From Oenanthe sinensis (Eukaryota > Streptophyta > Magnoliopsida > Apiales > Apiaceae): a stretch of DNA of 64,000 bases. Each line of letters begins with the position of its first letter. The first letter of the stretch is position 1. The notes under the pieces were generated by a model. It had not been told where the DNA came from. It did not search any database and saw only the letters and a list, made by a program, of their open reading frames with translations. Shown here piece after piece: positions 12,643 through 24,451 of the stretch. The stretch is taken from contig CM053795.1 in assembly GCA_028671895.1 (NCBI GenBank), positions 8,019,501 through 8,083,500 on the forward strand, given 5' to 3'. The translations under genes were made by a program, and so were the position numbers.

Positions 12643-14164
12643 TTAATTAACAAGTGCGTGATGCTATTGGATTAATTTGCAAGATTGTTTTCAATCAACT
12701 CTGCTGTTTTGCACATTTTGTCTGTGAACATTTTGCCTTCACTGATACTGTTCTGATTAAAAGTACAGTATATATGTGCCATCATAATCCTCAAAAGTTT
12801 TTTTAAAAAAACATTACCCGAAATTGTTTTCTAAATTCCCTCTTGTCAGCAGTACTACTACTGTTTAAGACTCGGTTTTCTCGCAAAAATCATTTAAACT
12901 CCCGTTATAACTGCTGTAATCAAGTAATCAAATGTTATTAGCTATAATGGCATACTAGTTAGAAAGACAATCAACCTGCAATAAGTCAAATTTTTATATT
13001 TTCTGTGGTACATATAGATTCCGTATGGTGGGTCTAGGTAATTCATTACCTCGTACTTGAGGCAAGCTTCCGTTTTAAATTGTTTAGAAATTTAAGAACT
13101 AGAAGGCAGTAGCATGCAGGATTTCAGGCGTTTAGCTATTCAAAATGTTGTGTAACATAGACCGACAAGTGGGGCCATAATTCGAAGTGAGACGAGCAGT
13201 TCAGATATTTTTAAACAAGTTGGTTTGGTTGACTACAGGTATTTGAACTCCCTGCGAGGCTGCGAAGTACGTTTTGGTAATTTGTTTGATAATTTTGTTT
13301 GTTTGAATAAAGTAAGGGATGTGAAACTTTCTTAAAATACCCATAATATACGGAAAGTTGTTTAACCTCCCTGCTCTTGATTATTTAAAATTTCTATATT
13401 TAAATGCATATACTAAAAATCAAACAAATTTTCTTACTATGTGTTAATTTTAAACGCCAAGAAAATAGTATTTCTCATTGGAACTTAATTCCTACGTACA
13501 ACCAAACAATGCAGGAAGTAAATTATCTCAGGAAGTCATCTTCCTTTCTATAAAAAAACATGAGAATTGTAATAAATTTGTTTGTTTGATAATTTTGTAC
13601 TCCCTGCATGGTTATTTCCCTTATATTATTTGATTGATTTTTTTATATTTATGGGCTAGATTTTATGTGATGCAGGAATTGTAAATTACCAAGGTGAGGT
13701 GGGTAAGTGACTTCCTATATTTGAACTTCTCATCTAAATCTACTGCTCATGATTTTAGATAACCAAACAACTGTATCATATTTTACTTCATAGATAATTC
13801 AAATATCTACATGAATTACTGTCAATCAAACAACCTCTAAACGAACTCAAATTTCAAATTTGAGAGGAGGTAGGTGATGAGTTCACTTTAAATTAATCGA
13901 GTCAGAGTTTAAAGGAATTGAAGAGTTTGAGTTTAAAAGAATGGTCTAAATTTATTCCCGAGCTTCACAATTAAAAAATTTTTAATATAATATTTTAAAT
14001 TAATTTTTAGTGTATAAATAATGAAGATAAATTTAAATAATTAACTTTTAATTGCTTTTTGAGAAAATGAAAAAATATCTTCTACTTTTTATCACGTAGA
14101 CCGGCATTCCTATCAAGAATGATTTATCTTAATAAGTTACGGTACTTGCTTATTTCAAATTTAT
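12643..14164. other. Intergenic space after CRK3
   Basis: No coding signal. Holds the CRK3 3' flank and unassigned AT-rich repeats; TTTGTTTGATAATTTTG occurs near 13280 and 13580. Confidence 0.3.
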
Positions 14165-14171
14165 AGAGAAA

Positions 14172-14537
14172 AAATGGTAAAAATATCATTTTTTTAAGAC
14201 TAAGTAACAAAAATACCATTTCTGGAAATTTTGACAAAAAATATCAGTAAAATACACATTTCTCATTTGGGTATCCCAAATTTTTATTTTTTTAAAAAAA
14301 ATATTTTGAAATTTCAAAAAAAAATTAAAAACGGGTGTGATACACATCTTTGAAATGCGTATCACCCTTTTGACCGGGTGATACGCATCTCTGAGATGCG
14401 TATCTCACATTTTTTATTTTTTTTCATTTTTTATGTGATACCCATTTGTCAGTATTATCTTAACGGTATTTTTTGTCAAAATTTTCAGAATTGGTGTTTC
14501 CGTTAATTTTTTTTTAAAAACTGATATTTTTGATCAT
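14172..14537. repeat. Foldback (long inverted repeat) element with a palindromic centre
   Basis: The left arm (about 14172-14280) is repeated in reverse complement in the right arm (about 14430-14537); for example AAATTTTGACAAAAAATA on the left pairs with TATTTTTTGTCAAAATTT on the right. Near the centre, 14380-14404 is a perfect palindrome with 12-base arms (GATACGCATCTC) around one T. No coding capacity. Likely a foldback MITE. Confidence 0.65.
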
Positions 14538-14580
14538 CACCCGTTTACGTTCAATTGTAATTCAAAAAATTTACAACTAG

Positions 14581-14630
14581 TGCTAAATAGCTTTTCGCTT
14601 ACTCTTGTCCCTTCAGAGCCTGCGCAACAT
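14581..14630 (+). pseudogene. Relic of a CRK last exon
   Basis: About 45 bases align closely with the last exon of CRK2 and CRK3, covering the stretch coding LNSFSLTL..PSEPA. There is one 3-base gap and a few substitutions, and a stop follows soon after. Nothing upstream matches, because the foldback element ends about 45 bases before it. It is a leftover of another CRK copy between CRK3 and CRK4. Confidence 0.65.
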
Positions 14631-14639
14631 TGATCCAAG

Positions 14640-15086
14640 AGTAGGGCTGTAAGGTGCAAATGGTAAAACCACGTCAATTAAATTTTCAAATCGCAACTGC
14701 ACCGTGTAATTCAAAAACCGCGTAAATCACATCGCATAAATGCGGTATGGTGCAGTGCGGTTAATGCAGTTTGAGCGGTTTAATAATATAATATAAAGTT
14801 ATAATAAATTGCAAAATTGAAAGTTACAATAACAATTATAAATTTGAAGTGAAAAAATAAAAGTTAGAGAATTTTAAATGAATATATGTATATGATCGTT
14901 TTTGGTTCTTTGTCATTATTGGTGCTAGCACAATAAAAGAAAATGGATACAGAAAGCAATTAGTATGTAATTGGGTTGAATTTGTGCTACGTTACACCTT
15001 TTCGTATAATGAATTAGAATACAATAAATGTAACATGAATATCATGATCAAAAGGAGTCGCAAGAAGAATGTGCAAATGGAAGTCC
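14640..15086. other. hAT-like terminal repeat and 3' flank of CRK4
   Basis: From 14645 the sequence AGGGCTGTAAGGTGCAAATG, followed by repeats of GCGGTTT, GCGGTAT and GTGCAGT type, resembles one end of a plant hAT non-autonomous element. The other end was not found. The remainder is AT-rich. Confidence 0.35.
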
Positions 15087-17766
15087 TCAACGCGGAGCTA
15101 AAACAGAATCAGTGCACTGACTTGAAGAAAGATCAGTGGTTGAAGATTGGGCAATTTCAATTGCGTTTCTACTCACAGAAAATGCAGGCTGGCCTGGTTG
15201 AGGAAGTATAATGGCTTCACTCCTTAACAGAACTACAACAGATGACATTGTAGGTCTGTCTTCAGGATCTTCCTGGACACACAAAAGTCCAATATGAATG
15301 CACCTTGCAACTTCTGCCACAGGAAATGTTTCTGTCAACAATGCGTCTGCAATGTCCAACCCTCTTCCTTCTTTCCACAGCTGCCATGCCTATTTAAAAT
15401 AAAAATATTAACAACATAATAACAAAAAACAAGTTTTAACAGATAAATTATTTAACGAGTCTAATATGACTCTTCTCATAGTAAATTCTCTTACATATGC
15501 GGTGAGTGTTTGAGCATGTTTGGTTCGGTAAAAGCCACTATTTCTTTTTCCACTGATGATCTCAAGCAAGATTACTCCAAAACTGAAGACGTCAGACTTC
15601 ACCGAGAATTGTCCTCCCATTGCATATTCTGGCGCCATGTATCCACTGTTTAAATATCAGAACAACTTTTCTTGGGACTCTTTAATTAAAATAAAATAGT
15701 TAAGAGTCACAAGGGAAACACCCAAGATAAAAAACTTACTATGTTCCAACAATCCTCTTGGTGTTTCCAGTGATTTCATCTTCACCAAAAATCCTTGCCA
15801 TCCCAAAATCTGATATTTTAGCAACCATGTCATGGTCCAACAAAACATTGCTAGGCTTTATATCCCTGTGAATGATTTTGAGTCGGGAATCCTCATGAAG
15901 ATAAAGTATTCCTCTAGCAATACCATGTATTATGTCAAGGCGTTTATTCCATCCAAGTTGAGAACGTTTATCTGCATCTGAAGTTGCATGTGTATAGTAA
16001 CAGTATAAATGCATTAAAAATATCTGCTTATTAACATTAAGTAGAGCACAAACCAAAGATTAATCTGTCCAGGCTTTTGTTGGGCATGTATTCATAGATT
16101 AACAGCTTCTCATCCCCCTCTATGCTACAACTTAAGAGTTTCACCAGGTTCCTGTGTTGAAGTTTTGCTATTAATATTATCTCATTCTTGAACTCCTCTA
16201 TTCCTTGCCAAGACTTCCTCGACAACCTCTTAACTGCAATGTCCATCCCATTCGGTAATACACCCTGAAGTTAACTCCATTTTGGAAATTCGCCATCAGA
16301 GAAGGAATATGCCTGGTAAGAATCAAGTACCATGAAAACAAATTGATAATGAAGTGAAATATGGTACCTTGTAAACAGTGCCGAAACCACCTTGCCCGAG
16401 CTTATGACCGTCCGAAAAATTCTCGGTAGCTGCCTTAACAATAGAGAACTCTATAAAGGGCAAGTCATGACCACCGACAACATTACTTTCCTCTGTTATC
16501 ACATAGCTGGCTGAAGCACCCATGTTATGCAAGATTACAATTTGGCTGCTATCATCATCTACAAAGCAAATAACAGAAGTTTGATCAGTTAGTCTTTTCA
16601 ACAAAGTTTACAGCATTGTAGGAAAATCTACGTACCTGTATTTTTTTTCATCCTCCGAGAGCGAAGGAAATAATAACATGCAATGAGTACTAAAATTGCC
16701 AAAGTCAATCCACAAGTAACTGCGACAACCATCCACGTCTTCTTAACTGATCCTGTAGGAAAATGAATTCAAGTTGGACTTGTATGATTTCTGAATTACT
16801 GTTTAATACACGAGGCAGCACACTTGATTGGGAATAGCAGCAAACGGGAAAAGAAACACTATGCGATAACTTTTTAAAGGAAAAACTGGAAAATATAATT
16901 TTAAATACAAAGTAGATCTTACTTATTTGATAAATTTATAATTTGGTAAATCAAATATGATCCTCTTCTAAACACATCATTTAGCACAAACATTAATTAA
17001 CGATTCAATTTCACTTACTACAAGTTGTTCTGTAAAATTTGTTGACACTAAACCTCACGTTACAACTCCTGCTAAAAACAGTTCCGCCTTGCCGATCCCC
17101 ACAGTTGTCATATAACTCTCTTAAAGCTTTGTTCAAACATGTCTCGCATGAACTTTTCGTGATGTCTCTTAAACATTGTACAAGTCCATATATGGTCGTA
17201 CTTTCAAATATAGTTTTCTTTGTCGCAAACATAGATTTAGAACCAAATGTCTCATCTCTAAGGCCATTCATCAAATTCTGCAACTGCTTTTTATACTGAT
17301 CGCGATGATCCACAACCAAATTTTCGTTCTTATTTGAATCTGGAAATTTCCCAGTATAAATATCAGCAAAGTCCGGGCTAAATGAATATTGAACTTGGCA
17401 ATTTTCATACCATAAGAATGCTTCTTGATAATATGGACATTGCTTAGTGACCTCTCTACTTGCATTCGCAACACAATCTTGACAAGCTTTTCGCGTAACA
17501 TCTCCTCTGCACAAGGCTAGACCATATACTTGATCACCACCACTTCCAGATTGAGAGTTAAAATATCCGTCTTTAGGAGTCTTGATCAAAAGAAGATCAA
17601 GAAGACTGTTGAGATATTTTTCATATGAGCTGTTGGGGGCATACATCTCGGTACCCGAACAAAATCTAAAGTGAGGTTCAGCAAAACCAGGAACAAAGAT
17701 CATCATGTGTATAAATATCAAGCATGCTAAAAGTGAAATATTTTTAGCCTTGCCATGAGGCATCAT
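15087..17766 (-). CDS. Cysteine-rich receptor-like protein kinase (CRK4 of cluster), diverged, intact
   Basis: Seven exons on the - strand: 17766-17019, 16752-16636, 16558-16368, 16264-16054, 15977-15740, 15645-15495, 15389-15087, totalling 1959 bases and 652 residues. It starts MMPHGKAKN with a signal peptide ending near GFAEP. DUF26 motifs are CRGDVTRKACQDC and CLRDITKSSCETC. Exon 2 encodes the membrane helix and a basic RSRRMKKN tail. The kinase has LGQGGFGTVYK, IAVKRLSRKS, HRDIKPSN, DFGMARIF and YMAPEYAMGGQFS. It ends DSVLAPR. Exon structure is that of CRK1-3, but the protein is clearly diverged, especially in the ectodomain, so it belongs to another CRK subgroup rather than the recent tandem array. 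It is transcribed towards CRK3. Confidence 0.93.
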
Positions 17767-18545
17767 AGTTTACCAAGTGTATGCAGATAACGGTACAGCG
17801 GAACCAAAGATTCAAAAAATAATAGGAGCAAATGAAATAAATTTGAAGTTAAGATTGGCTGGATGAATTGTGAGCATCACAACGGTGGCTGAAAGGTTTG
17901 GTGGGAGGGGGGAGCTAGCTAGATTGTTATACCCAGAAAATTCCACGTACATTGACTAATATTCAAATATACATAATACGTCACAAATTTACATGCTGAC
18001 CGGAACATTTATCCACAATGTGTATGTTGTGGTACACGTACGTACAATTCTGCTTGTTAAATTAGTCTTTTGATTGATCCATTAGAGCAACTGCGGTCAA
18101 TTGATGGAACTGGGAGGATATATTAGGATTAAAAATATTTATTCGGGACTAAAATATCTTGAATGATGAATTTTTTTTATTGATAATCTAACTTGAAATT
18201 TAGTTTCAAGGGTAATGGTTTTCAAAAGTATAAATCCATGCACGGTTTTTATAGGTTTATAATATAGATATTTTTGCATATATAGGGCCACACTAGTTGC
18301 TTTCTAGACCACCTTGAAAGACTAGAGCTCTAACAACCCAATCCTCAGACCGGACTTGCAAGTTGATGGAAAAAGATATATCAGCGTTTTGGCGATGAAG
18401 ATGTATTGGACATATATGCCTTCCAATTTGCATGTCACAATATTCAACTTAGTGCGTGAGGGTCTACCAAAATCACCTCTTGCTTGCGTATCACAATTCC
18501 ATTATCTTTTTTCCAACATGTTTAATTTTATATATTTTGCACCTA

Positions 18546-18613
<68 letters not shown>

Positions 18614-19089
18614 AAATTCAAAACAGCTGTTGTATCCTGTTATACATAGTTAGTTTGATTAGTTTTTTTTTTTACCTTTTCAGTGTACTACAGATATTAT
18701 TTCTTCTTTAAAAAATTTATCTTGTCATAAATTTGATATTTTGTAGCAATGAATTAAAAAGAAATACAGATCATGGATTATTAATTCTCTGACTTGAAGG
18801 ATGTGTAGGTTAGGTTGTTCAATTCATGGAGATACTCCCATGTGGAACTTTCCCAGAGTATCTGTTGAACTTTGCTAGAGTATCTTTCCACAGTTTTATA
18901 CTAGTTGTGTAGGACCAATTAAATTAGATCAATTCTTGTCCATGGAAAATACAGGAACCTACTGAATATTCAAAGTACGTAGTTACTTTTTTTGTGGTTC
19001 CGACTTGTGAGTAAATGCAAAATATTCAGAAGAATGTTTTTATTATCACAAAGGGAAGGGAAATGGGGATGCCTATATATATATAGGCA
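17767..19089. other. Intergenic between CRK4 and the peroxidase
   Basis: No gene recognised. The first part is the CRK4 promoter side. The region holds the long TA repeat annotated separately and AT-rich filler. Confidence 0.4.
18548..18612. repeat. (TA)n microsatellite
   Basis: About 32 uninterrupted TA units. Likely polymorphic in length. Confidence 0.95.
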
Positions 19090-20363
19090 TTAGTTAACCC
19101 TAGAGCAGACTTTCCTTATTTCACCGGCACTTCCTGTAAGAACTCCAATTCTTCCCATTTTGACCATAGAAATACCAAAGTCCTTAAAGAAAGTTGATTT
19201 GAAGTGATTAGCTTGATGCGTAAGATAAGTCCTTGTCCTGGGGTCATTAAGTAGGGCACTATCAGATTCAAAAAGTCCCCTCCTCTTTGACACTAGGGAA
19301 TAGTAGTTTTTGTCAAATGTCTTAAAACTTCCCGGATCCATCTCTACCAACGTCGTCTGATCCGCAGGTTTGCATTTTTGTTTCAGTTTAACAATGTATT
19401 CAGAATCCAAACTTGGATCGGTGTCACCCTTGCCAGTAAAATTGTAAAGACGGTTGGTGAATGAACTGCAGTGTGAAGTTCCGATTGTATGGCTACCTAC
19501 ATATATCATATATCATATATGTGTAGAATGAATAAGTTGATCATATTGATTAATTCAACCAATTAAATATTGTATGCATTATTCAAATTTATTCTTTGAA
19601 ATTAATTAAATTACCTGATAACACAACAAGATCTTTTCGACTTAGACCTTTTTGTTGCCAAGCTTGTACCAATGTAGTTATATTGGAAGATGGCCTTGGT
19701 AAATTTATTAAAGCTTCAAGCAATATCGACACTCGCCCGTCTCTCCTCCCGGTCTCTACTTCCCATGATGGACCTTTCAACTAAAAAGAAATAAAAGATT
19801 AATTAATTCGCTAGCTATATATATATATGTATGTATATATATATATATAGCCTATATAAAAGATAAATTGATTTCGTTGGATACCGCTACAGTTGCATCC
19901 CGAGCTACCAAGGCAACTATATCAGCACAAGAAACAACGCCAGGACATGCTTTTTCGACAGCTGACTTAGCTCTATCTATGATTTGATACCCTCTAAGGC
20001 TTAGATTGGGAATTGCATCCTTTTCAGCTTGACTATTTTGTGTTGAGTTTAACAGCACTGAACCATCACAACCCTGTAAATGACAATGGCAACACGTTAT
20101 TTGTCTACACGTACAAAACAAAATGCATGTGTATATTTTATATACTCGCATACCCTAACAAAGCAATCGTGAAAATGCATTCTTAGCAAAGGGCCGCCAA
20201 GAGAAGGTGCAACAGCCATGACTTGATCCATCGTCTTCTTGACTATGGTCTCCACACTAGGGCATGTTTTTTCGTAAAACCCTACTTTCAAACCCTGCGC
20301 ATTACCAATGCCAAATACAAAAGCCAAAACTAACATTAGTACTGAAAATTTTAAAGTAGCCAT
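19090..20363 (-). CDS. Class III (secretory) plant peroxidase
   Basis: Four exons with the classic three-intron layout: 20363-20154, 20073-19885, 19780-19615, 19496-19090, totalling 972 bases and 323 residues. A signal peptide ends near GIGNAQ, so the enzyme is secreted to the wall or vacuole. Catalytic residues are visible: distal Arg61 and His65 in LLRMHFHDCFVR, and the proximal haem ligand His191 in SGSHTIGTSHC. Other family marks are GCDGSVLL, CPGVVSCADIVALVARD, VETGRRDGR and FDKNYY. The usual glycine before GPSW is a lysine here (LKGPSW). Class III peroxidases use H2O2 to oxidise phenolics in lignin and suberin formation and in defence; the substrate cannot be read from sequence. An AT-rich simple repeat sits in intron 2 (about 19816-19850). 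Confidence 0.96.
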
Positions 20364-21038
20364 TTGATTCACAAAGCTAGTTAGCTTGTATTTATTACTA
20401 TTTAGTTTTTGAGATGAAAAAAATATGTCGACTCTATCCCGTTTTATAGGCCCTTAAGTTATGATCATTAAGATCATTAATTAAGAAACCCTTAATTAAC
20501 AACAGTTGTCATTACATGACATCGCATTTGCACCATATAGTATTTTATATGTAATTAAGCTAGTAATGATTAATCAAGTGTAATATTTCTATTGCAAATT
20601 AGCATTTTACAACAAGATAGGATATTTGACTTTACTTTCTATATATATATTTATCTTGATTGGCGCCAACTGCTTCACCAGCTCATCCAATCATACAATG
20701 TTCGTGCTAAGTATTTCTGCACGATAGAGTCTTTTCTATGAACTTATAATTTGAGATACACTATTAAATGTTAAGATTCTAATTATGTGTACATCAGTTT
20801 ATTAAACACTTGCTAATTTATACTTTGGCCGGAACAAATTGCTTAGGAGTTGTTGAGTTTAAGTGAAAAGTCATAACATTCCTAATCGAGTGAATAACAA
20901 GGAGTTGATTAGTTCAAACAATATGTAATTAATTATTCATCTTCGAGTTGGATATTACATTTATAAAATGAACTTCAACGGTTTAATTATTTTTGTGGTA
21001 TTCCTGGTAATTAATTATAAAGTTCAATGCATCTCTCA
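20364..21038. other. Peroxidase 5' flank and intergenic
   Basis: No gene recognised. Presumed promoter of the peroxidase in the first few hundred bases, otherwise AT-rich. Confidence 0.3.
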
Positions 21039-21540
21039 AAAAAAAAAATCTCTCCCCTCTCTCCTCTCTCCCTCTCCCTCTCCCTTTTCATCATTCTTTT
21101 CTTTAAACCCTAATTTTAATTACACTATTTCTTTTTATATCAATATTTTGGTTTAAATCAAAATTCATTATATAATACATATATTCTCTTTTCAAATCTG
21201 AAAATTTTAACCTTCTAAATCTTTAGATCTGTTTTCGTTTCGTTCGGATTTGATCCATATCATCTGTATTTGAGATCTAAATTTTTTAACGATTTTAGTA
21301 TCATATGTGATGACTTTTTGTAGTTATATAGGGCATGGCCATTTTAAATGGCATTTTGACCATATCTCTTGGTGATTGTCGTTTATGACGATTCCGTGTC
21401 ATATTAGATGACTTTTATTATGAATTGAAAGTTTTATACTATAATTTTATATTATATATTTTATTACACGTTTATCGACTTATTTGTCTTTGTTGGTTTG
21501 TTTTTTATTTTTCAGATTTAATTGAATGTGTTATTGTGTG
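21039..21540 (+). promoter_or_regulatory. 5'UTR-like segment: CT-rich tract and telo-box
   Basis: A run of CTCTC/CCTCTCC lies at about 21048-21088 and a telo-box AAACCCTAA at 21105-21113, followed by T-rich, leader-intron-like sequence. This combination is typical of leaders of plant translation and ribosomal genes. No recognised coding exon follows, so it may be a captured or duplicated 5' end. Confidence 0.35.
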
Positions 21541-21736
21541 TAGATAGAAGATGATTAGAAGCAGGATTTTGATACTCACTTGGATGAGAAGAAGGGTAAA
21601 AAGAATGTGGATGGAGATGAGAACTTAGATTTAATGGCGGAAGCACCAAGGCGTGACTATTTTTAGCATTGGGGACTCAAAAAACTTCAAGAAATTCCAG
21701 TCTTTGTATTAAGAGTCATTATATATATTATTTTTT

Positions 21737-21994
21737 ATGATCAGTTTAAGACACTTTTTTTCTCCTTTTGAGGTTTTTTTAAATAGGGTTTTACTCTTAT
21801 GGGGTTTTAACGAAACCCGTTTTATCGGATATAAAGGTTTTTATTATCTAAACTTTCGGGGGAAACTCTTTCTTATGGATCGTTCCTATGGATTGATTAA
21901 ACATATATCTCGGTTAGATGATAAATTTTTATTATCTTTCTATGTATTCTCGGATATTATTTATCAATTAAACGATTCTTGGTTTTTTTTTTAA
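21737..21994 (+). other. Unassigned AT-rich open frame
   Basis: The frame is open for about 85 residues and is rich in Phe, Leu and Tyr with codons mostly ending in A/T. It reads like an organelle-type or membrane protein piece (for example SPFEVFLNRVLLLWGFNET). I do not recognise a family. It has no clear start and ends at a poly-T run. It could be a nuclear insertion of organellar DNA or chance. Confidence 0.25.
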
Positions 21995-21999
21995 AATTA

Positions 22000-24040
22000 T
22001 AAAGTTCAATGCTATTCTATGATATACATTAATGGTGGTGTCAAATCGTGCATGTGTTGTTTGAGTTCAATACATCTATTGACCGGGATTTACAAGGATT
22101 CTGACATAATTGATCATATTTTTAATTTTCACGTAGGTTATCTTAATTTGTCGCATTTTAGTGGACATTGAGAGGGTGATATCTTGTTTTTCGATCTGAA
22201 TATATTCATTCATCTCTTTTTAGTAATTTATTTTGACATTTTTAAATATATATTAAAAACATGAAGTATGTTTTCCACTTTTATTGATGGTTATCACATT
22301 ATTTAACATGTATTTAAATAAAAGCCAATATTGAAACTAATAAATTAATAATTTAATATTAAAATTTTATCTAAAATATCATATTAAATGAAGAAATACA
22401 CAAGTGATATTGGATAAAAAAAAATTTAAAGTAAACTAGTACTAAAAATAAACGAAGAGAATATTTTATTTTCATTTTGAGAATTTGGAGCAACCACCTC
22501 GAGCAATCTAAAATTTAAGTTTAATTCCCACACATACGGTAAGAAATTAATAATTCAACTAAACCAAAATTTAATATTAATTATACTCCATTCGTCCCAA
22601 TTTATCTGTTATACTTTTTGCGATCAAATTTTTTTTTGCATTGGTAATTCTTCATTTTATTTTTATTTTTATTTTTTGATCACGTAACTCTTCGTTTTAT
22701 AATCATTCCTACCGTGTTTTTTACGAGCATGTAACGAGTGACGAGATGGGCTCAAAAGTTCGTTCGTCAGGCCCAGAAATGGAATTCATTATTACTTCAT
22801 TGATCAAAGATTCAAAGTACTATTTTGCTTTTGATTTTGATTCATATTTTAAAAATCGTCGAAATCGTACTTCATTACATTAATACGTTTGGATGTGGTT
22901 TGAAATTTGATGACATTAACTCTATCTGACCCTTCTTATAAGATTATTAAGGATAAAAAACATACACCAATTTATAAATTACTTATAAAATAAATTAAAT
23001 AGTAGAATTGAAATCTCGATCACTTGTTCTTCAATTCAGTAGTTTATTAATAACTAAATTAAGTTTACATTTACTTTCTTTCAAAAAAAAAAGTTTACAT
23101 TTACTTATTAACAAATTTTGCGTGTAAATAAAAACAAAATTATGAGAAAAATAAAAACCAAATATGTTATTTTTAATATTAATTGATTTGGTTTAAGGAC
23201 GTAACCTCTTAATAGTTACCATTAACTTTAATTCATCTTAATTAATTTAAGAGAAAACAATATATATGTAAATAATGGTATACATCTCTCAATTAATACA
23301 TACATGTGTTGTATAATGTATGTGTTACAATGAGGTGGTGTTGTGTATGTGCACGCATGGACCAAGAGTAGAAATTGTTGGCTTTTAGGATAAGAAAGAA
23401 TAAAGGATGTAACGTAAGTGTTGAAGTTCGGCTCCTCGTTTTGTTGCTTTGCTCGCACGGCATTTATATATAATCAACCAAGGCCCCGCCATGAAGGACC
23501 ATGCTTCCACAAGTCACCTTTCTAATCAGGCTAGGATCATTCCGATACAATTTCTCACATACTCTATATTATAATATATATAATATAAATTTATATTTTA
23601 AAAAATATAAATTTGTGATATATTTACATATTATTTAAATAATTATATTCAAATATCATCTCATAAAGTTAGTATTATATATTATTTAATAAATTATAAA
23701 TAAAAGTAATTATATAAAAATAAAATAATTAATTTTTAATAATTTTCGGATACATAATAGGTGGAGTTCGGGTTGAGATTTTTCAACTCATTTCGAATCG
23801 AATCGGGTTTGGGTTGACCCAAAAACAGGACATGATACAATAAATCCGACCCGTTACCTGAAATTTACACCCCTGCTCATCTATTTACATTAGTTGACCT
23901 TATGTGAAACATATAATTTTAATTTTTAACCGCGCCAATTAAAGAAAGTAGCTAGGTGTTGTGTAACCTAAATTAATTAATTTGTATTACTATACAGATA
24001 TCCCGTTCAGTAAGTATATACTCCCTCAGTATTAAAGTCA
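22000..24040. other. Gene-free AT-rich stretch with transposon ends
   Basis: At 22585 CTCCATTCGTCCCAATTTAT looks like one Stowaway end without a partner. At about 23755-23873 repeats of TCGGGTTTGGGTTGA and the end TTTACACCCCTG look like the right end of a non-autonomous hAT element. No gene recognised. Confidence 0.35.
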
Positions 24041-24048
24041 AGATAATA

Positions 24049-24298
24049 CTCCCTCCTTCCCAATTATCAGTCTCCATTATTTTTTTTAATTAAATTAACT
24101 AATTTTTAGCTATAATTTAAAAATAATATATAACTAAAAAAATTAAAATTTTATATTATTAGAATCTATATATAATCTACTTTAAAATGAATATTTTAAT
24201 CTTTTAAATTATAAAAGAACAATTTGTAATTTGTAATTAAAAACTAATTAATTTAATCACAAAAAATTTAAAAAGACTCGTAAAAAAAGAACTGGGAG
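24049..24298. mobile_element. Stowaway-type MITE
   Basis: The left end is CTCCCTCCTTCCCAATTATC after TA; the right end is ACTGGGAG before TA. About 250 bases with inverted ends, TA target duplication and an AT-rich interior without coding capacity. Confidence 0.65.
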
Positions 24299-24304
24299 TA
24301 TCAT

Positions 24305-24450
24305 GTAGTGATTCCATTTTGCATTTATATATAATATTCCCTATATGCTGGCAGGAACAATATACCCAAAAATGAATGTGTGCGTGTGGAGCGTACACCG
24401 ACTTAAATATATATGGACCTCGGTAACTGAGGTAGATATTACATATTTTT
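24305..24450. repeat. Dispersed direct repeat, copy 1 (partner at 27229)
   Basis: About 146 bases closely similar to 27229-27374, 2924 bases away in the same orientation. Both start GTAGTGATTCCATTTTGCAT and end near GATATTACATAT. It begins directly after the Stowaway MITE. Function unknown. Confidence 0.85.
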
Positions 24451-24451
24451 A

